From the NCBI RefSeq assembly GCF_016587355.1, contig NZ_BNJF01000011.1, forward strand, positions 1 to 64,000: a stretch of DNA of 64,000 nucleotides, read 5' to 3'. Below the pieces are notes generated by a model, which saw only the letters and a list, made by a program, of their open reading frames with translations, had not been told where the DNA came from and did no database searches. The number at the start of each line of letters is the position of its first letter. Position 1 is the first letter of the stretch. Of this stretch, positions 38,131 to 47,433 are shown in pieces. The stretch comes from Ktedonospora formicarum. GTDB taxonomy: Bacteria; Chloroflexota; Ktedonobacteria; Ktedonobacterales; Ktedonobacteraceae. The translations under genes and the position numbers were made by a program.

Positions 38131-38505
38131 TTAAGAAATGACCCAGTTGACGCTTTCCGCCTCGATTTGGAGAAACTTTACGTCTTCTGTCCCCTGATTT
38201 GATGTTGTAAAGAGAATGAATTCTATGATTTCTTTCCCAGGTTTCGCTGATGGAAGAAGACGAGCATCGTGAATTTCATCTTGTTCACAATCAAGAGAAC
38301 CCGTACTGACACTATAGTGAGAAACGCCTGTAAACACAAAGGTGAGAGGCATAGGATCGCTCTTGATTGGGAATGGCCATTGCCCATCATCGCAAATATC
38401 CACCTCTAATGTTAGCTTGCCTTGCTCAGGGAAATACTGGAGGCTGTTTATTGGGCTATCATGTAAACTATAGTGCTCTTGAAATGCACTCAATCTCATC
38501 AACAT
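38131..38505 (-). CDS. Hypothetical protein
   Basis: 124 aa from MLMRLSAFQEHYSLHDSPIN. Strand-rich with HDSPINSLQYFPEQGKLTLE and VDICDDGQWPFPIKSDPMPL. This resembles small beta proteins in toxin-immunity clusters in overall style, like the gene at 23321, but no family can be named. Confidence 0.5.
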   Translation of the reverse strand: MLMRLSAFQEHYSLHDSPINSLQYFPEQGKLTLEVDICDDGQWPFPIKSDPMPLTFVFTGVSHYSVSTGSLDCEQDEIHDARLLPSAKPGKEIIEFILFTTSNQGTEDVKFLQIEAESVNWVIS

Positions 38506-38658
38506 CATCTTTCTGCACATCAAAGCGAGAATGTATCACTCGCTCTCACGAAGCTCTGTTGGAGAAGCTTTTCTGGCTCTCGTACCTGCTAGCTTACCAG
38601 ATTGGTCTACTGCGAGCTACTTTTTACACCCTCTCAGCCTAACACATGGTCGAGGACC

Positions 38659-40165
38659 TGTGCTGGCTACTTGGGACATCTGTTCGGGAAATCAGCCTGT
38701 TATGGACAATGAAATGAGCTTTCTTGCCAAGCACGTGAGATGCATGTACAATCAACACTGCTCATTCTGTGTATGCACTCCAACCATATGCCATTTTTAC
38801 AAAGAAGAGGTTCTATTTGTGTGGTGGGTATTTTCCTCGGTCAAGCGATGCATGTCTTTCAACTTCCAAACATTTCTCGAACGCGTTCTCTGTTGGGTCA
38901 AACCATCGGCAACCTCCCTTGTGCCCGGTACGCTTGCCGATCTGACCAAAGGGAAATTGGAACTGCTGGCGGAAAATGCGCTCTTACGGCAGCAACTGAT
39001 CATTCTCCGTCGACAAGTCAAGCGACCGACCTACCGCAAGACGGACCGGCTTCTCCTGGTGCTTCTTGCCAGGATGGCCCGAACCTGGAAACAGGCACTC
39101 TTCCTGGTCCAGCCAGAGACGCTCTTGCGCTGGCATCGTGAACTCTTCCGTCTGTTCTGGAAGCGCAAAACGAAGGCATGCGCGAGAAAGTCAAAGCTCT
39201 CACCTGAGACGATCTGCTTGATCAAGGAAATGGCAGTGAAGAATCGACTTTGGGGAGCGGAGCGTATTCGGGGAGAACTGCTCAAGTTGGATATTCGCGT
39301 GAGCAAACGAACCATCCAGAAATATATGAGGCCCATTCGCCGGAGACGACCGAATGGGCAGAGTTGGAAAACGTTCTTGCGCAATCACGCGGCAGGCGTG
39401 TGGGCCTGTGATTTCTTACAGGTGACTGATCTCTTCTTCCGCCCACTTTTTGCTTTTTTCATCATCGAACTCCAGTCGCGCCAGGTGATCCATGTGAACG
39501 TGACGCGATCGCCGACCGATCTCTGGGTCGCGCAACAACTGCGCGAAGCGACTCCGTATGGGCAAACACCCAAGTATCTGATCAGGGATAATGATCGTAA
39601 ATTCGGGCCGAATTTTGCTCGCGTGACTGCAACGAGTGGGATCAAGGTGCTTCGCACACCATACCGAACGCCGCGTGCCAATGCTGTGTGTGAACGCTTT
39701 CTGGGAAGTGTGAGGCGAGAATGCTTGGATCATTCCCTGATCTTCCATGAGAAGCAACTCCATCAGCGCCTCAATGCCTATACGGTCTACTTCAACCAGG
39801 CTCGACCCCATCAAGGACTGGGGCAACGCATTCCGGTGCCATCGGTTCCGTCTGCTTCTCTTCTGAAGCCTCCAAACCGGGTGATCGCCATTCCCATGTT
39901 GGGTGGGTTACACCATGACTACCGGAGGGCCGCCTAAATAGCCAAAAGCCAGAGAAAAGAGAAGATGTACGAATGTGTTTCTGTGCAGTCTGACCCTTTG
40001 CCTCATTGAGCAAAGAGAACAAGTCCTCTTGCCTCATTGCAGAGGTCTGGCGTGCTAACGATGGAGTGTATCCACTTGAGATAAACCCTTTCCGTGCTTT
40101 TTCTGCCTCTCGTTTCTTGGCATGGGTCAGAGATTTTGGAACGGATATGCTAAATATCCAGCACA
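38659..40165 (+). mobile_element. 1507-bp rve-type insertion sequence, copy 3 of 3
   Basis: Same ends as copies 1 and 2. The left flank is GGTCGAGGACC; the right end cuts the 3' end of an IS6 transposase. No target duplication: the missing part of the IS6 gene is not found on the left side, so a deletion or recombination followed insertion. Confidence 0.9.
38852..39937 (+). CDS. IS transposase, integrase-core, copy 3
   Basis: Same protein as copy 2 from MSFNFQTFLERVLCWV to the last YRRAA. The DDE triad is intact. An open frame extends upstream to 38531 through IS-end and flanking DNA and is judged non-coding. Confidence 0.92.
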   Translation: MSFNFQTFLERVLCWVKPSATSLVPGTLADLTKGKLELLAENALLRQQLIILRRQVKRPTYRKTDRLLLVLLARMARTWKQALFLVQPETLLRWHRELFRLFWKRKTKACARKSKLSPETICLIKEMAVKNRLWGAERIRGELLKLDIRVSKRTIQKYMRPIRRRRPNGQSWKTFLRNHAAGVWACDFLQVTDLFFRPLFAFFIIELQSRQVIHVNVTRSPTDLWVAQQLREATPYGQTPKYLIRDNDRKFGPNFARVTATSGIKVLRTPYRTPRANAVCERFLGSVRRECLDHSLIFHEKQLHQRLNAYTVYFNQARPHQGLGQRIPVPSVPSASLLKPPNRVIAIPMLGGLHHDYRRAA

Positions 40166-40819
40166 GTGGTAATCCCTGGCTGTGAGGCGATGCCGTTTGG
40201 GACGAAAGTGATCCAAGATCAGCCCAAATGCGGAGAGAAAGCGTTGGGCTTGGCCTGGGGATTTGAAGCGCCGCATGCTTCGCTCGCGTTGCCGCGTTGG
40301 TTGATGCGAACGCTCTGCTCGGTTGTTCAATCTCTTATGTTGGCGGTGCTCCACACTCGATAAGATTTCCTTCTTGGCGGCGGCGTAGCTGGCCAATTTG
40401 TCCATAATAATCACTCGTGGGACATATTGCAGCCCTTTCAGGAGCCTGCGGAAGAACTTTTCGGCCGCGTGTTTGTTGCGTCGACTCTGCACGAGGATAT
40501 CCAGGATGTTTCCATCCTGATCGACAGCTCTCCATAAGTAATGCGTCTTGTCATTCATCTTGAGGTGCACCTCATCCAGGTGCCACTTGTCTCCCGTTCT
40601 TGGACGACGACGTTTCAGTTCATTGGCAGACATCTGGCCAAATTTCAGACACCACTGCCGGATGGTTTCGTAGGTCAACATGACCCCGCGTTCTGCCATC
40701 ATCTCTTCAACATCGCGAAAACTCAAGGAGAAGCGAAAATACAACCAGATGCAGTGGCCAATAATCTCAGCCGGAAAGCGATATCCTTTGTAGAGGGATG
40801 TTGGTGTCTGTGTTTTCAT
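40127..40819 (-). CDS. IS6-family transposase, 3' end cut by IS copy 3
   Basis: From MKTQTPTSLYKGYRFPAEII. IS6 features: FRFSLSFRDVEEMMAERGV (HTH), TGDKWHLDEVHLKMNDKTHY (D), IIMDKLASYAAAKKEI (D), HKRLNNRAERSHQPTRQRER (E) and RFKSPGQAQRFLSAFGLILD. The last 13 codons (after about RDYH) belong to the IS copy 3 end, so roughly 10-15 native C-terminal residues are lost. It is a co-integrate-forming replicative transposase, now possibly inactive. Confidence 0.9.
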   Translation of the reverse strand: MKTQTPTSLYKGYRFPAEIIGHCIWLYFRFSLSFRDVEEMMAERGVMLTYETIRQWCLKFGQMSANELKRRRPRTGDKWHLDEVHLKMNDKTHYLWRAVDQDGNILDILVQSRRNKHAAEKFFRRLLKGLQYVPRVIIMDKLASYAAAKKEILSSVEHRQHKRLNNRAERSHQPTRQRERSMRRFKSPGQAQRFLSAFGLILDHFRPKRHRLTARDYHCAGYLAYPFQNL

Positions 40820-40832
40820 GACAGTGAGTCTA

Positions 40833-40891
40833 CCAGAAATTGTAGCCGCTCGACAAGTTGACAATACCTGTCGAGCGGCTACAATTTCTGG
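40833..40891. repeat. 23-bp perfect inverted repeat upstream of the IS6 gene
   Basis: Arms at 40833-40855 and 40869-40891 (CCAGAAATTGTAGCC...CGACA and complement) around AGTTGACAATACC. It begins 14 bp from the transposase start. It could be two abutting IS6 ends or an operator. Confidence 0.85.
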
Positions 40892-41090
40892 ATCATCCGC
40901 TGGCGTCGGCTCTGTCGCGATCATGAGGGCCTTCCCTGCAGCAGCGAGGTTTTGATCATGATTGCCATGAGCGCTCGCATGTTGCGCCTGCTCAAGCCTT
41001 CTTTTTTCTCCTATTGAGAATCAAACACTAACTCAGGATACAAAGGTAGGGGTCGATCATAAGCCACGTAGGAGACATATCTGATCAAGA

Positions 41091-41133
41091 AAACTACATA
41101 ACAGATAAGCAACTCTTACCTGTTATGTAGTTT
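41091..41133. terminator. Hairpin after the quinone-reductase gene
   Basis: AAACTACATAACAG / CTGTTATGTAGTTT, 14-bp perfect arms and a 15-nt loop, 56 bp beyond the stop at 41189 of the minus-strand gene. Confidence 0.6.
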
Positions 41134-41188
41134 ATATGTCATATGCTGTTAAACAAAAGGGAAGGTATGACAGCATTTCCCTTCTATA

Positions 41189-42172
41189 CTATGGCTGTAC
41201 CTTGAGCAGCAACTTGCCTGTGGTTATGTTATTCTCCATACGACGATGCGCAATGGCAGCCTGCTCCCAAGGCAGAATAGTCACATCTATGCGGATGTGA
41301 CCCTCCATCAGCAGATCAATAGCGCGACGTATCGTGGCGGCGGTATGCTCTGGATGTGCTTCCTTCAATGTGGTGATGCTGTAGCCCACAACAGCCTTAT
41401 TTCCAGCCATCAATGCAACTGGCTCTATTGGCACGTCAGGATTGCCGCTGGCGGCACCATACACGACCAGACGTCCGAATGGAGCCAGCAGACTCAGGCT
41501 CTGACTGCGCATCGGCTCGCCAGCATGATCAAGCACCACGTCAACGCCTCGCCCATCTGTGACCGTCCGTACCGATTCGACAAAACCATCACGCAGAAAG
41601 ACGTGGTCATAACCCGAAGATCGAGCAGAGGGGATCTTCTGCTCACTGCCAACGGTTCCCAATACGAGTCCCGAACCCATGTACTGAGCGAGTTGTCCGG
41701 CTACGCTACCCACACCACCTGCCGCCGAGTGAATAAGGATCGTTTCTCCCGCTTGCAAGCGGGCTGAGTAGGTAAGCATATCATAAGCAGTTGTCACTAC
41801 CGCAGGGAACGCAGCAGCCGTAGCCAGATCGAGCGTCCCATGTGTGCCCTCCAGTGGAAATGTCAGATCAGCTTGGGCGAGGGCTATTTCCGCATAGCCA
41901 CCTCTCAAGATGAGAGCGGTAACAGGCTGGCCTTCGTGCAACCCTTCAACACCTTCGCCAATCTCGTGGATATAGCCAGAGACCTCCGCTCCCGGCACAT
42001 ATGGCAGTACTACGTTTTGATAACGATTACGGCGAGCCATCAAGTCAGCATAATTCACCCCTATATAGGCAACGCGGATACTGACTTGCCCCGGCCCCGG
42101 ATGAGGATCGGGCAGTTCGCGAAGAGTCAGAACTTCTGGTTCTCCAAACGATGGAATAACTATTGCACGCAT
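41189..42172 (-). CDS. Zinc-independent quinone oxidoreductase (MDR family)
   Basis: 327 aa from MRAIVIPSFGEPEVLTLREL, start fixed by AGGAGTCTCTCT. The GroES-like part has PGPGQVSIRVAYIGVNYADL and PYVPGAEVSGYIHEIGEGVE. The Rossmann part has ILIHSAAGGVGSVAGQLAQY (NADPH loop) and GVDVVLDHAGEPMRSQSLSL. Zinc ligands are absent, so it is of the QOR type: NADPH-dependent reduction of quinones or enones. Same strand as the YciI-like and MBL genes that precede it, a probable unit. Confidence 0.9.
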   Translation of the reverse strand: MRAIVIPSFGEPEVLTLRELPDPHPGPGQVSIRVAYIGVNYADLMARRNRYQNVVLPYVPGAEVSGYIHEIGEGVEGLHEGQPVTALILRGGYAEIALAQADLTFPLEGTHGTLDLATAAAFPAVVTTAYDMLTYSARLQAGETILIHSAAGGVGSVAGQLAQYMGSGLVLGTVGSEQKIPSARSSGYDHVFLRDGFVESVRTVTDGRGVDVVLDHAGEPMRSQSLSLLAPFGRLVVYGAASGNPDVPIEPVALMAGNKAVVGYSITTLKEAHPEHTAATIRRAIDLLMEGHIRIDVTILPWEQAAIAHRRMENNITTGKLLLKVQP

Positions 42173-42242
42173 AGAGAGACTCCTTTCATTCACATGCCTG
42201 TGTCTGCATTAATGACCCCATGAGCGAAACACCTCCAATTTT

Positions 42243-42491
42243 TTAGAGAAGTGGTACAAGTTGTGCTTTCATGTAGGGATAGACCGGGAAGCCCTTCAAC
42301 TCCTGCTCAATCTGCTCTTGAGACTCCCCTTTCATAACCAGCCAGACGTGCGAGTAGTCTGCACTGAAAAAGAGTCCCTCAATGATTCCTTCGTCCGTCA
42401 GCTTTTTCACGTGTGCCTGTTCTTGAGGAATGAGAGGGCTCATCGCGGCGATGTCTTGCTGATCATATTGGATGATGATCATCATTCTCAT
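42243..42491 (-). CDS. Muconolactone isomerase / YciI-like small protein
   Basis: 82 aa, MRMMIIIQYDQQDIAAMSPL behind AAAGGAGAACAGCT. Ferredoxin-like dimeric alpha-beta barrel pattern: strand, long helix (IPQEQAHVKKLTDEGIIEGL), strand with FFSADYSHVWLVMKG and a C-terminal FPVYPYMKAQLVPL. Likely binds a small aromatic or lactone; substrate unknown. Lies between the MBL and quinone-reductase genes. Confidence 0.7.
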   Translation of the reverse strand: MRMMIIIQYDQQDIAAMSPLIPQEQAHVKKLTDEGIIEGLFFSADYSHVWLVMKGESQEQIEQELKGFPVYPYMKAQLVPLL

Positions 42492-42555
42492 AGCTGTTCT
42501 CCTTTGACGATGGACGACACTGCTCCATGAGGCAAACAGGTGTCGTCCATCGTGG

Positions 42556-42647
42556 TTTTACTGCTGATACTTGCCCTGAGCACGTGTTACTCGGCCAACG
42601 TATGCCACTGATACTTGCCCTGAGCAACTGTGACTCGGCCAAAGACG
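42556..42647. repeat. Tandem duplication of the MBL gene's 3' end
   Basis: CTGATACTTGCCCTGAGCA...(A/T)G(A/T)(T/G)ACTCGGCCAA occurs twice, 49 bp apart. The inner copy is the end of the gene at 42587; the outer copy lies just beyond its stop. Confidence 0.8.
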
Positions 42648-43435
42648 TCAGTGGCGAAATGCGAAGCAATGCCAATCGTGGCAGGTTTTGCCAGTTCTTC
42701 AAGAATGTGTAGCCGTGTTTTCACCGCCTGCTCGTGGTCACGATCAAAGACGTTCCTCCACTCAGGATGCTCAACCTGCACATTATTATGAAAGACGTCT
42801 CCCAACAGAATCACGCGCTGCTCGCCAGCCTCGATCAGGAGTGAAGCGTGTCCAGACACGTGCCCTGGTGTCGCCAGAACGGTGATTTCGGGAACCAACA
42901 ACGTATTCTCTTCAATCAGTTCAACACGTGGCTCCAGCAATCTGACGGCCTCTTCAACGCCATACCGCTCAGCCTGGGTCGCCATGCGCTGCCATTCGGA
43001 TCGTCGGAGCAGAAAGCGAGCATTGGGGTAGAGGACGCCTTGTTCCCCATTAGCTTGCTGGATAATCCCGTTCACATGGTCAGGATGCAGATGCGTAATG
43101 AAAACGAGGTCGATATCCGCAGGGGTCAGTCCCGCTTTTTGCAGGCTCGCAAGGAGTTCGCCACCATGAAGCTCCATGTTCCCTTCATCGACATATTGAC
43201 CGGGACCAAAGCCTGCATCAGCTACGATAGTATGACCAGATGTCTGGATAACATATGCACCGATACTAGCGACGATTTGTTTATCCTGATTGAGCAGGTG
43301 CTGGTAGGGTTCCCAGTCTGCAGGAGTCGTTTCCGGGAAAAGGAACGGGATGTTGAAGAGCGCATAGCCATCCGGCAGATTCGTGATACGGATGGAACCG
43401 AGAGTCATCTGGCGTTGTCGTGCTGTCGTGATCAT
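42587..43435 (-). CDS. MBL-fold metallo-hydrolase
   Basis: 282 aa from MITTARQRQMTLGSIRITNL behind GAAAGGATG. The metallo-beta-lactamase motifs are clear: IVADAGFGPGQYV, FITHLHPDHVNGI (HxHxDH), TPGHVSGHASLLI, VILLGDVFHN and a final ASHFATDVFGRV. It is of the quorum-quenching lactonase / AttM-like shape, but substrate is not predictable. The last 13 codons are duplicated in tandem after the stop. Divergent from a LysR fragment that shares the LysR autoregulatory region. Confidence 0.92.
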   Translation of the reverse strand: MITTARQRQMTLGSIRITNLPDGYALFNIPFLFPETTPADWEPYQHLLNQDKQIVASIGAYVIQTSGHTIVADAGFGPGQYVDEGNMELHGGELLASLQKAGLTPADIDLVFITHLHPDHVNGIIQQANGEQGVLYPNARFLLRRSEWQRMATQAERYGVEEAVRLLEPRVELIEENTLLVPEITVLATPGHVSGHASLLIEAGEQRVILLGDVFHNNVQVEHPEWRNVFDRDHEQAVKTRLHILEELAKPATIGIASHFATDVFGRVTVAQGKYQWHTLAE

Positions 43436-43621
43436 GTCTATTCATCCTTTCAACGAGATCTCTTTCCTGAGAGGAACGAGATCGAGAAATCATTCATAAG
43501 CAGTAAAAAATTTGAGTGAGCGAGGGCATCCCGACAGGCTTTCGCCATCTGGATGGGGGTATGTCCATCCACCTCCTGCGGTGGATCGCTCCTTACAAGA
43601 GAAAGTATAGTCTCTCTTTGC

Positions 43622-43672
43622 TTGACAGGGAAGAAGAGAAAAGTTACCATGGTATCAACCGCTGGTTGATAC
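43622..43672 (+). promoter_or_regulatory. LysR promoter with palindromic operator (duplicate copy)
   Basis: TTGACA, 17 bp, TACCAT, then GTATCAACC-GCT-GGTTGATAC (perfect 9-bp arms) overlapping the expected transcription start. The same arrangement precedes the intact gene at 47498. Confidence 0.7.
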
Positions 43673-43685
43673 TAAGGGAGATGCT

Positions 43686-43790
43686 ATGGAAAATGACCTG
43701 TTACACTCGTTCATCCATGTGATAGATGCCGGGAGCTTTTCAAAGGCTGCCGAAAAATTATATATCTCCTCAACGGCGCTCATGAAACAA
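43686..43790 (+). pseudogene. LysR regulator N-terminal fragment
   Basis: MENDLLHSFIHVIDAGSFSK and AAEKLYISSTALMKQ, the first 35 codons of a LysR HTH, with two residue changes from the intact gene at 47498 (L18F, L27I by position). Homology stops abruptly after MKQ at a junction with the TMEM175 remnant. Confidence 0.85.
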
Positions 43791-44336
43791 GGGACTCCAG
43801 AACGAAAGCCCGGTCGCCAGCAGGTACACCAGCAACCCTAGCAGACTGCGACGCGTCAGCCTCTTCACCTGGCGAGGCATCACGGCTGGGTGCAGCAGGT
43901 GGCGCTCATGCTCACGTATGGCTGTCCACCAGAACAGGTTGTAGGCGAGGTTGATCACGACAAAGACCCCGGCATAGACGGCACATGCCAGTGTCGCGGC
44001 AGGCGTGCCGAGATATTGTGTTACCAGGGAGGTAGGAAAGGGCACCACGGTCACGAACAATAGTAGCAAACCATTGGCGAACAGAAAAGGGGGTGTCAGC
44101 CCTATATATCAATTTGAAAAGGCCATGGTGGCTCGCCCACATGATCAAGATCGTGGCAAAACTTGTCATGAACGTGATGTACGACGGCCACTGCTAGAGT
44201 AGCGCGCGTCCCAACGCGGGCACAGTGATTGCTCCCGCTGGCAGGTGTGACACCTGCAAATTGAACACCAGCAACGTAATGGCGACGGCGTCTTTGCCGT
44301 CGCTGAAGGATTCGAGGCGACCGGTCTGTTTCTCAA
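43791..44336 (-). pseudogene. TMEM175/DUF1211-like potassium channel gene, broken
   Basis: Pieces read RLESFSDGKDAVAITLLVFN (FSD signature of TMEM175), then an in-frame TAG, then FMTSFATILIMWASHHGLFK, a frame change after RADTPF, and LLLLFVTVVPFPTSLVTQYL, CAVYAGVFVVINLAYNLFWW and RSLLGLLVYLLATGLSFWSP. Six membrane helices are expected; the last is cut by the LysR-fragment junction at 43790. Stop, frameshift and truncation together mark a true pseudogene. Confidence 0.75.
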
Positions 44337-44448
44337 CGGCCCTTGCTCACTGTACACTGCTCATTCCTTCTCTCCTTCCAGACAAGCCAGGCAGCTCCTG
44401 CCTGGTGGTGGGCGCGTTTCCACCCCCGTATATGAGAACACTCACTTG

Positions 44449-44626
44449 TTATCCTGCAACTGCATAAGCCCGCAAGAGGCGGTAGAATGATTGGGGATCT
44501 GCCCCAGTTCGCGCTGCAAGCTCAGTAATAGTTTTAGGGCCATCCGCGACCATCTCAGCGAGCCTCTACTTGGCGGCCCTAGAAATGGCGCGAATGACCA
44601 TCACGCGTGACAGCTCGTCCATTAAG
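44449..44626 (-). pseudogene. Methyltransferase dimerisation-domain scrap
   Basis: MVADGPKTITELAARTGADP then QSFYRLLRAYAVAG-stop matches the N-terminal winged helix of O-methyltransferases (gP.t..eLA..tG....LyRlLRaLa..G). Upstream VIRAISRAAK followed by a stop is the decayed preceding helix. No catalytic domain remains. Confidence 0.55.
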
Positions 44627-44674
44627 AAGACAGGCGACGGTCTATCTCTTGTGGCTGAATTGGGAATCCCTGGA

Positions 44675-45334
44675 TTAAATGTGTCGATGCGATTTCCAGG
44701 CCCGGTAGTATGCTTTCCACAGTCCCTGCACGAAAAAGAAGAAGAAGGTACACATCCCTTCAACACCCTTCCTTCTTGTGGAGCCTCTGGCACGGAATGA
44801 AGCCAGTTGGTGCAGGAAATCAACAAAGTGCAGAGAAATGATCCCTGATGCTATCGTCTGTCCCTGTTCTCCCTCGGTTGGGGTGTCTTCCTCCCCAGCA
44901 AGAACAGAGACAAACAGCGTAGTGGTGGCCTGCCAGACGTTCAAACCCATCTTCCCAGGGAGCACTTTAAAACCGATCAATGAGAGTCTACGACCAGACG
45001 GGTCATGAAAGAAGAGACGATACCACATTCTTGTGTTGGCGGAAGCGACCTCCGCAAGAAAGAGTTGGAAGATCCCTTTTTCGATGGGAAGTTTACCCCC
45101 TAGCGCCTCACACTCCACGTATCCCGAAATCGCCGCCTGATGAGTGATGCTACGTGTAAATTGTTCGATATGATCGATTTCTATAGTCAGATGTACAAGC
45201 AGCGCCATCTTCCGAGGCACGTCCTGCAATGCCGCCTGCCCGCCATCCAGTTCAGAGAAGTTGACAAAGCCTTTCATCGTTTCAGTGAAACTGAGAGAGG
45301 GATGTACCACTTCCTGGCTTGTGGACTGACTCAT
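44675..45334 (-). CDS. GMC-oxidase-associated protein (SFTETMKG domain)
   Basis: 219 aa, MSQSTSQEVVHPSLSFTETM. Beta-rich with LLVHLTIEIDHIEQFTRSIT, GYVECEALGGKLPIEKGIFQ and MWYRLFFHDPSGRRLSLIGF. This is like the domain found fused to, or beside, cholesterol-oxidase-like GMC enzymes. Its start overlaps the stop of the GMC gene (ATGA), so the two are co-translated. It may form an accessory or substrate-binding subunit. Contains an unusual FFFFFV run near the end. Confidence 0.65.
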   Translation of the reverse strand: MSQSTSQEVVHPSLSFTETMKGFVNFSELDGGQAALQDVPRKMALLVHLTIEIDHIEQFTRSITHQAAISGYVECEALGGKLPIEKGIFQLFLAEVASANTRMWYRLFFHDPSGRRLSLIGFKVLPGKMGLNVWQATTTLFVSVLAGEEDTPTEGEQGQTIASGIISLHFVDFLHQLASFRARGSTRRKGVEGMCTFFFFFVQGLWKAYYRAWKSHRHI

Positions 45335-47016
45335 GCTCTGTTGCCTTTCCGTTTTTCAACGATTCCTTCGGCGATGCGTTCAGCGATGGCGGCGATCGTC
45401 AAACTGGGATTGGTACCGACTGATCCGGGAAGAATCGAGCCATCGGCAATGTACAATCCTGGATAGCCAAAGACTTCTCCCCGATCATTGACCACGCCTT
45501 CCCCCGCATGTCGTCCCATTGGACAGCCTCCCAGTGGGTGGACAGTCAGCATCCGACCGAAATACCAGAAGACGGGATTTTCTATATACCTTGCGCCCAG
45601 AGCATCAGAAATGGCTCGCATCTGTCCGCTCATCCTTTTATAAAAAGGGTTGGAGGTTTTTTTTTGCCAGTCTAATTCGAGCTTGTTTTTACGGAGTAGC
45701 AGGCGTCCATGCGCCTTTTCTCGTCCCATGCCCAGTAGTGGCAACAAACTGGAGGAGAACTCGCTCTCCCCAAAAAGGGAGACCAGATCATGGCTGAAGT
45801 TGGCCCGCCTGGTCCTGGGCAAGAAACTACGCCAAAAATATTTTGCCAGATAGCTGGCAGATCGTAATTCAGAGGGAACATCGAGCATTTGCAGAAGCCA
45901 GTTTAAAAATTCAGGATAGCCTGCATCTTCAATATAAAAGCCACGCTCCTCCCCACCATCTACCGCGTCTGCGATACGTATCAGGCTCGTAATCACTGGT
46001 CCATGACTTGCGTCAATCAACTGTGGCTTCCGCTTCCCATCCTTTTTCTCGCTGCACTGGAGCGCGATGGCGATATGGTCACCATTCCCACAAAAACGCG
46101 TGCCCAGCTGGGTGCTGAGACCTGGAAACGCCTGCTGGTTCCTGAGTAAGAGGGAGGTTGAGCCAAATGTGCCAGCTGCAAGAATGAGTCTGGTCGCTGT
46201 CACCGTCTTCACGACAGCATCCTCTTTCTCGCTCCCTGGAAGATATTGTTTATAATGAATAGTATAGCCCATATCGCCTGGCTCGAACGAGTACACCTCG
46301 CATAATATCCGAATAGCGGCACCAGAACGCTGCGCCACAGAGAGATAGGTATAATCCAGACTGTTCTTACTACCGTAGTTACACCCGATATCACATTCTC
46401 CGCAGAGACGACAGGTCAAACGTGTGCGATTGTGCAAATTGGGAGAGGCCTCACGAATTGGCTCACCAGGAAAGGGAGCCTCCTCCTCATTACGAAAGGA
46501 CACAGCGAGGTTAGGCAGGTCCCATTCCAGTTTCAACCGATCCGCCACCTCTTTCAAGGCCCGCGTTTTCGTAGTCTGATTATAAGGAGATTGATCAAAT
46601 GGATAGCGCTGCACTTTGAGCATCTGCTCAACACGATCATAATACGGCTCAAGATCCGCACGCGTCACAGGCCAGTATTCATATCCCTCTTGCTCCTCTG
46701 ATTCCTGGACGAACCAGCGCTCGTCTTTGCGCACCATGACATTGGCATAGATCAGAGAACCACCTCCTAGCCCACTTGCAATCAGCGAAATCACATTGGG
46801 AAAGGAAAGCGGCTGATAAAGGCCATAGAGACGCTCATCGGGGTCCCAAAAGTTCTTCTTCATACTCGAGGGACTGCGCGGAAACGCTCCAGGCGGATAC
46901 GCTTTGCCACGTTCAAGCAAACAGACACGCAAACCGGACTCTGCAAGTCGGCACGCAACCACCGATCCTCCAAATCCCGATCCGACAATGACGGCATCGA
47001 AGTGGGTTTCCTCCAT
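45331..47016 (-). CDS. GMC family oxidoreductase (cholesterol oxidase-like)
   Basis: 561 aa from MEETHFDAVIVGSGFGGSVV, an ADP-binding GxGxxG for FAD. Then LIASGLGGGSLIYANVMVRK, a CRLCGECDIGCNYGSKNSLD cysteine segment, LILAAGTFGSTSLLL, and the C-terminal GRMLTVHPLGGCPMGRHAGE with GLYIADGSILPGSVGTNPSL carrying the catalytic His/Asn. This order is that of bacterial cholesterol oxidases; sterol, steroid or another alcohol could be the substrate. Operon with the SFTETMKG protein, divergent from the LysR gene at 47498, which probably regulates it. Confidence 0.93.
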   Translation of the reverse strand: MEETHFDAVIVGSGFGGSVVACRLAESGLRVCLLERGKAYPPGAFPRSPSSMKKNFWDPDERLYGLYQPLSFPNVISLIASGLGGGSLIYANVMVRKDERWFVQESEEQEGYEYWPVTRADLEPYYDRVEQMLKVQRYPFDQSPYNQTTKTRALKEVADRLKLEWDLPNLAVSFRNEEEAPFPGEPIREASPNLHNRTRLTCRLCGECDIGCNYGSKNSLDYTYLSVAQRSGAAIRILCEVYSFEPGDMGYTIHYKQYLPGSEKEDAVVKTVTATRLILAAGTFGSTSLLLRNQQAFPGLSTQLGTRFCGNGDHIAIALQCSEKKDGKRKPQLIDASHGPVITSLIRIADAVDGGEERGFYIEDAGYPEFLNWLLQMLDVPSELRSASYLAKYFWRSFLPRTRRANFSHDLVSLFGESEFSSSLLPLLGMGREKAHGRLLLRKNKLELDWQKKTSNPFYKRMSGQMRAISDALGARYIENPVFWYFGRMLTVHPLGGCPMGRHAGEGVVNDRGEVFGYPGLYIADGSILPGSVGTNPSLTIAAIAERIAEGIVEKRKGNRA

Positions 47017-47433
47017 GGTCATCGTCCTTTCTACCATGCTAGAGATCGATCAAGATCCTCCAGAGCTGTGAGGCCTATTGAGATGTTGGTTTCATGTCCA
47101 CCTCCTGCGCTCTTTCCTGATCGATCTAACTGTACATTTGCACACGAAATGAGCGGCAGAACAGGCAGAAACTACAAAAGGCTTGCCTCTCCGCCGAGGC
47201 TTTGTAGAGAGTCCTCTCGTTCCGCGCCAATTCATGTTGATTGCTTGCTTACCCATTGAATGACCAAAATTCGGTCAGAATCCGCCCATTTCATGTGCAG
47301 ATTTACACCCAACAGGCTTTCGCCATCTCTGTGAGGGTGGCCTCATCAAAACTCAACTGACCAGCATGGGGGGATGTCCATCCATCTCTTACAGTGGATG
47401 CTCTTTACAAGGTCAAGTATAGTCTCCGCTCGC

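Noticed and set aside
44566..44826. Minus-strand 86-codon frame between the GMC partner and the methyltransferase scrap
   Set aside because: It is a mix of the antisense and tail of the neighbouring gene with a few residues of the decayed methyltransferase.
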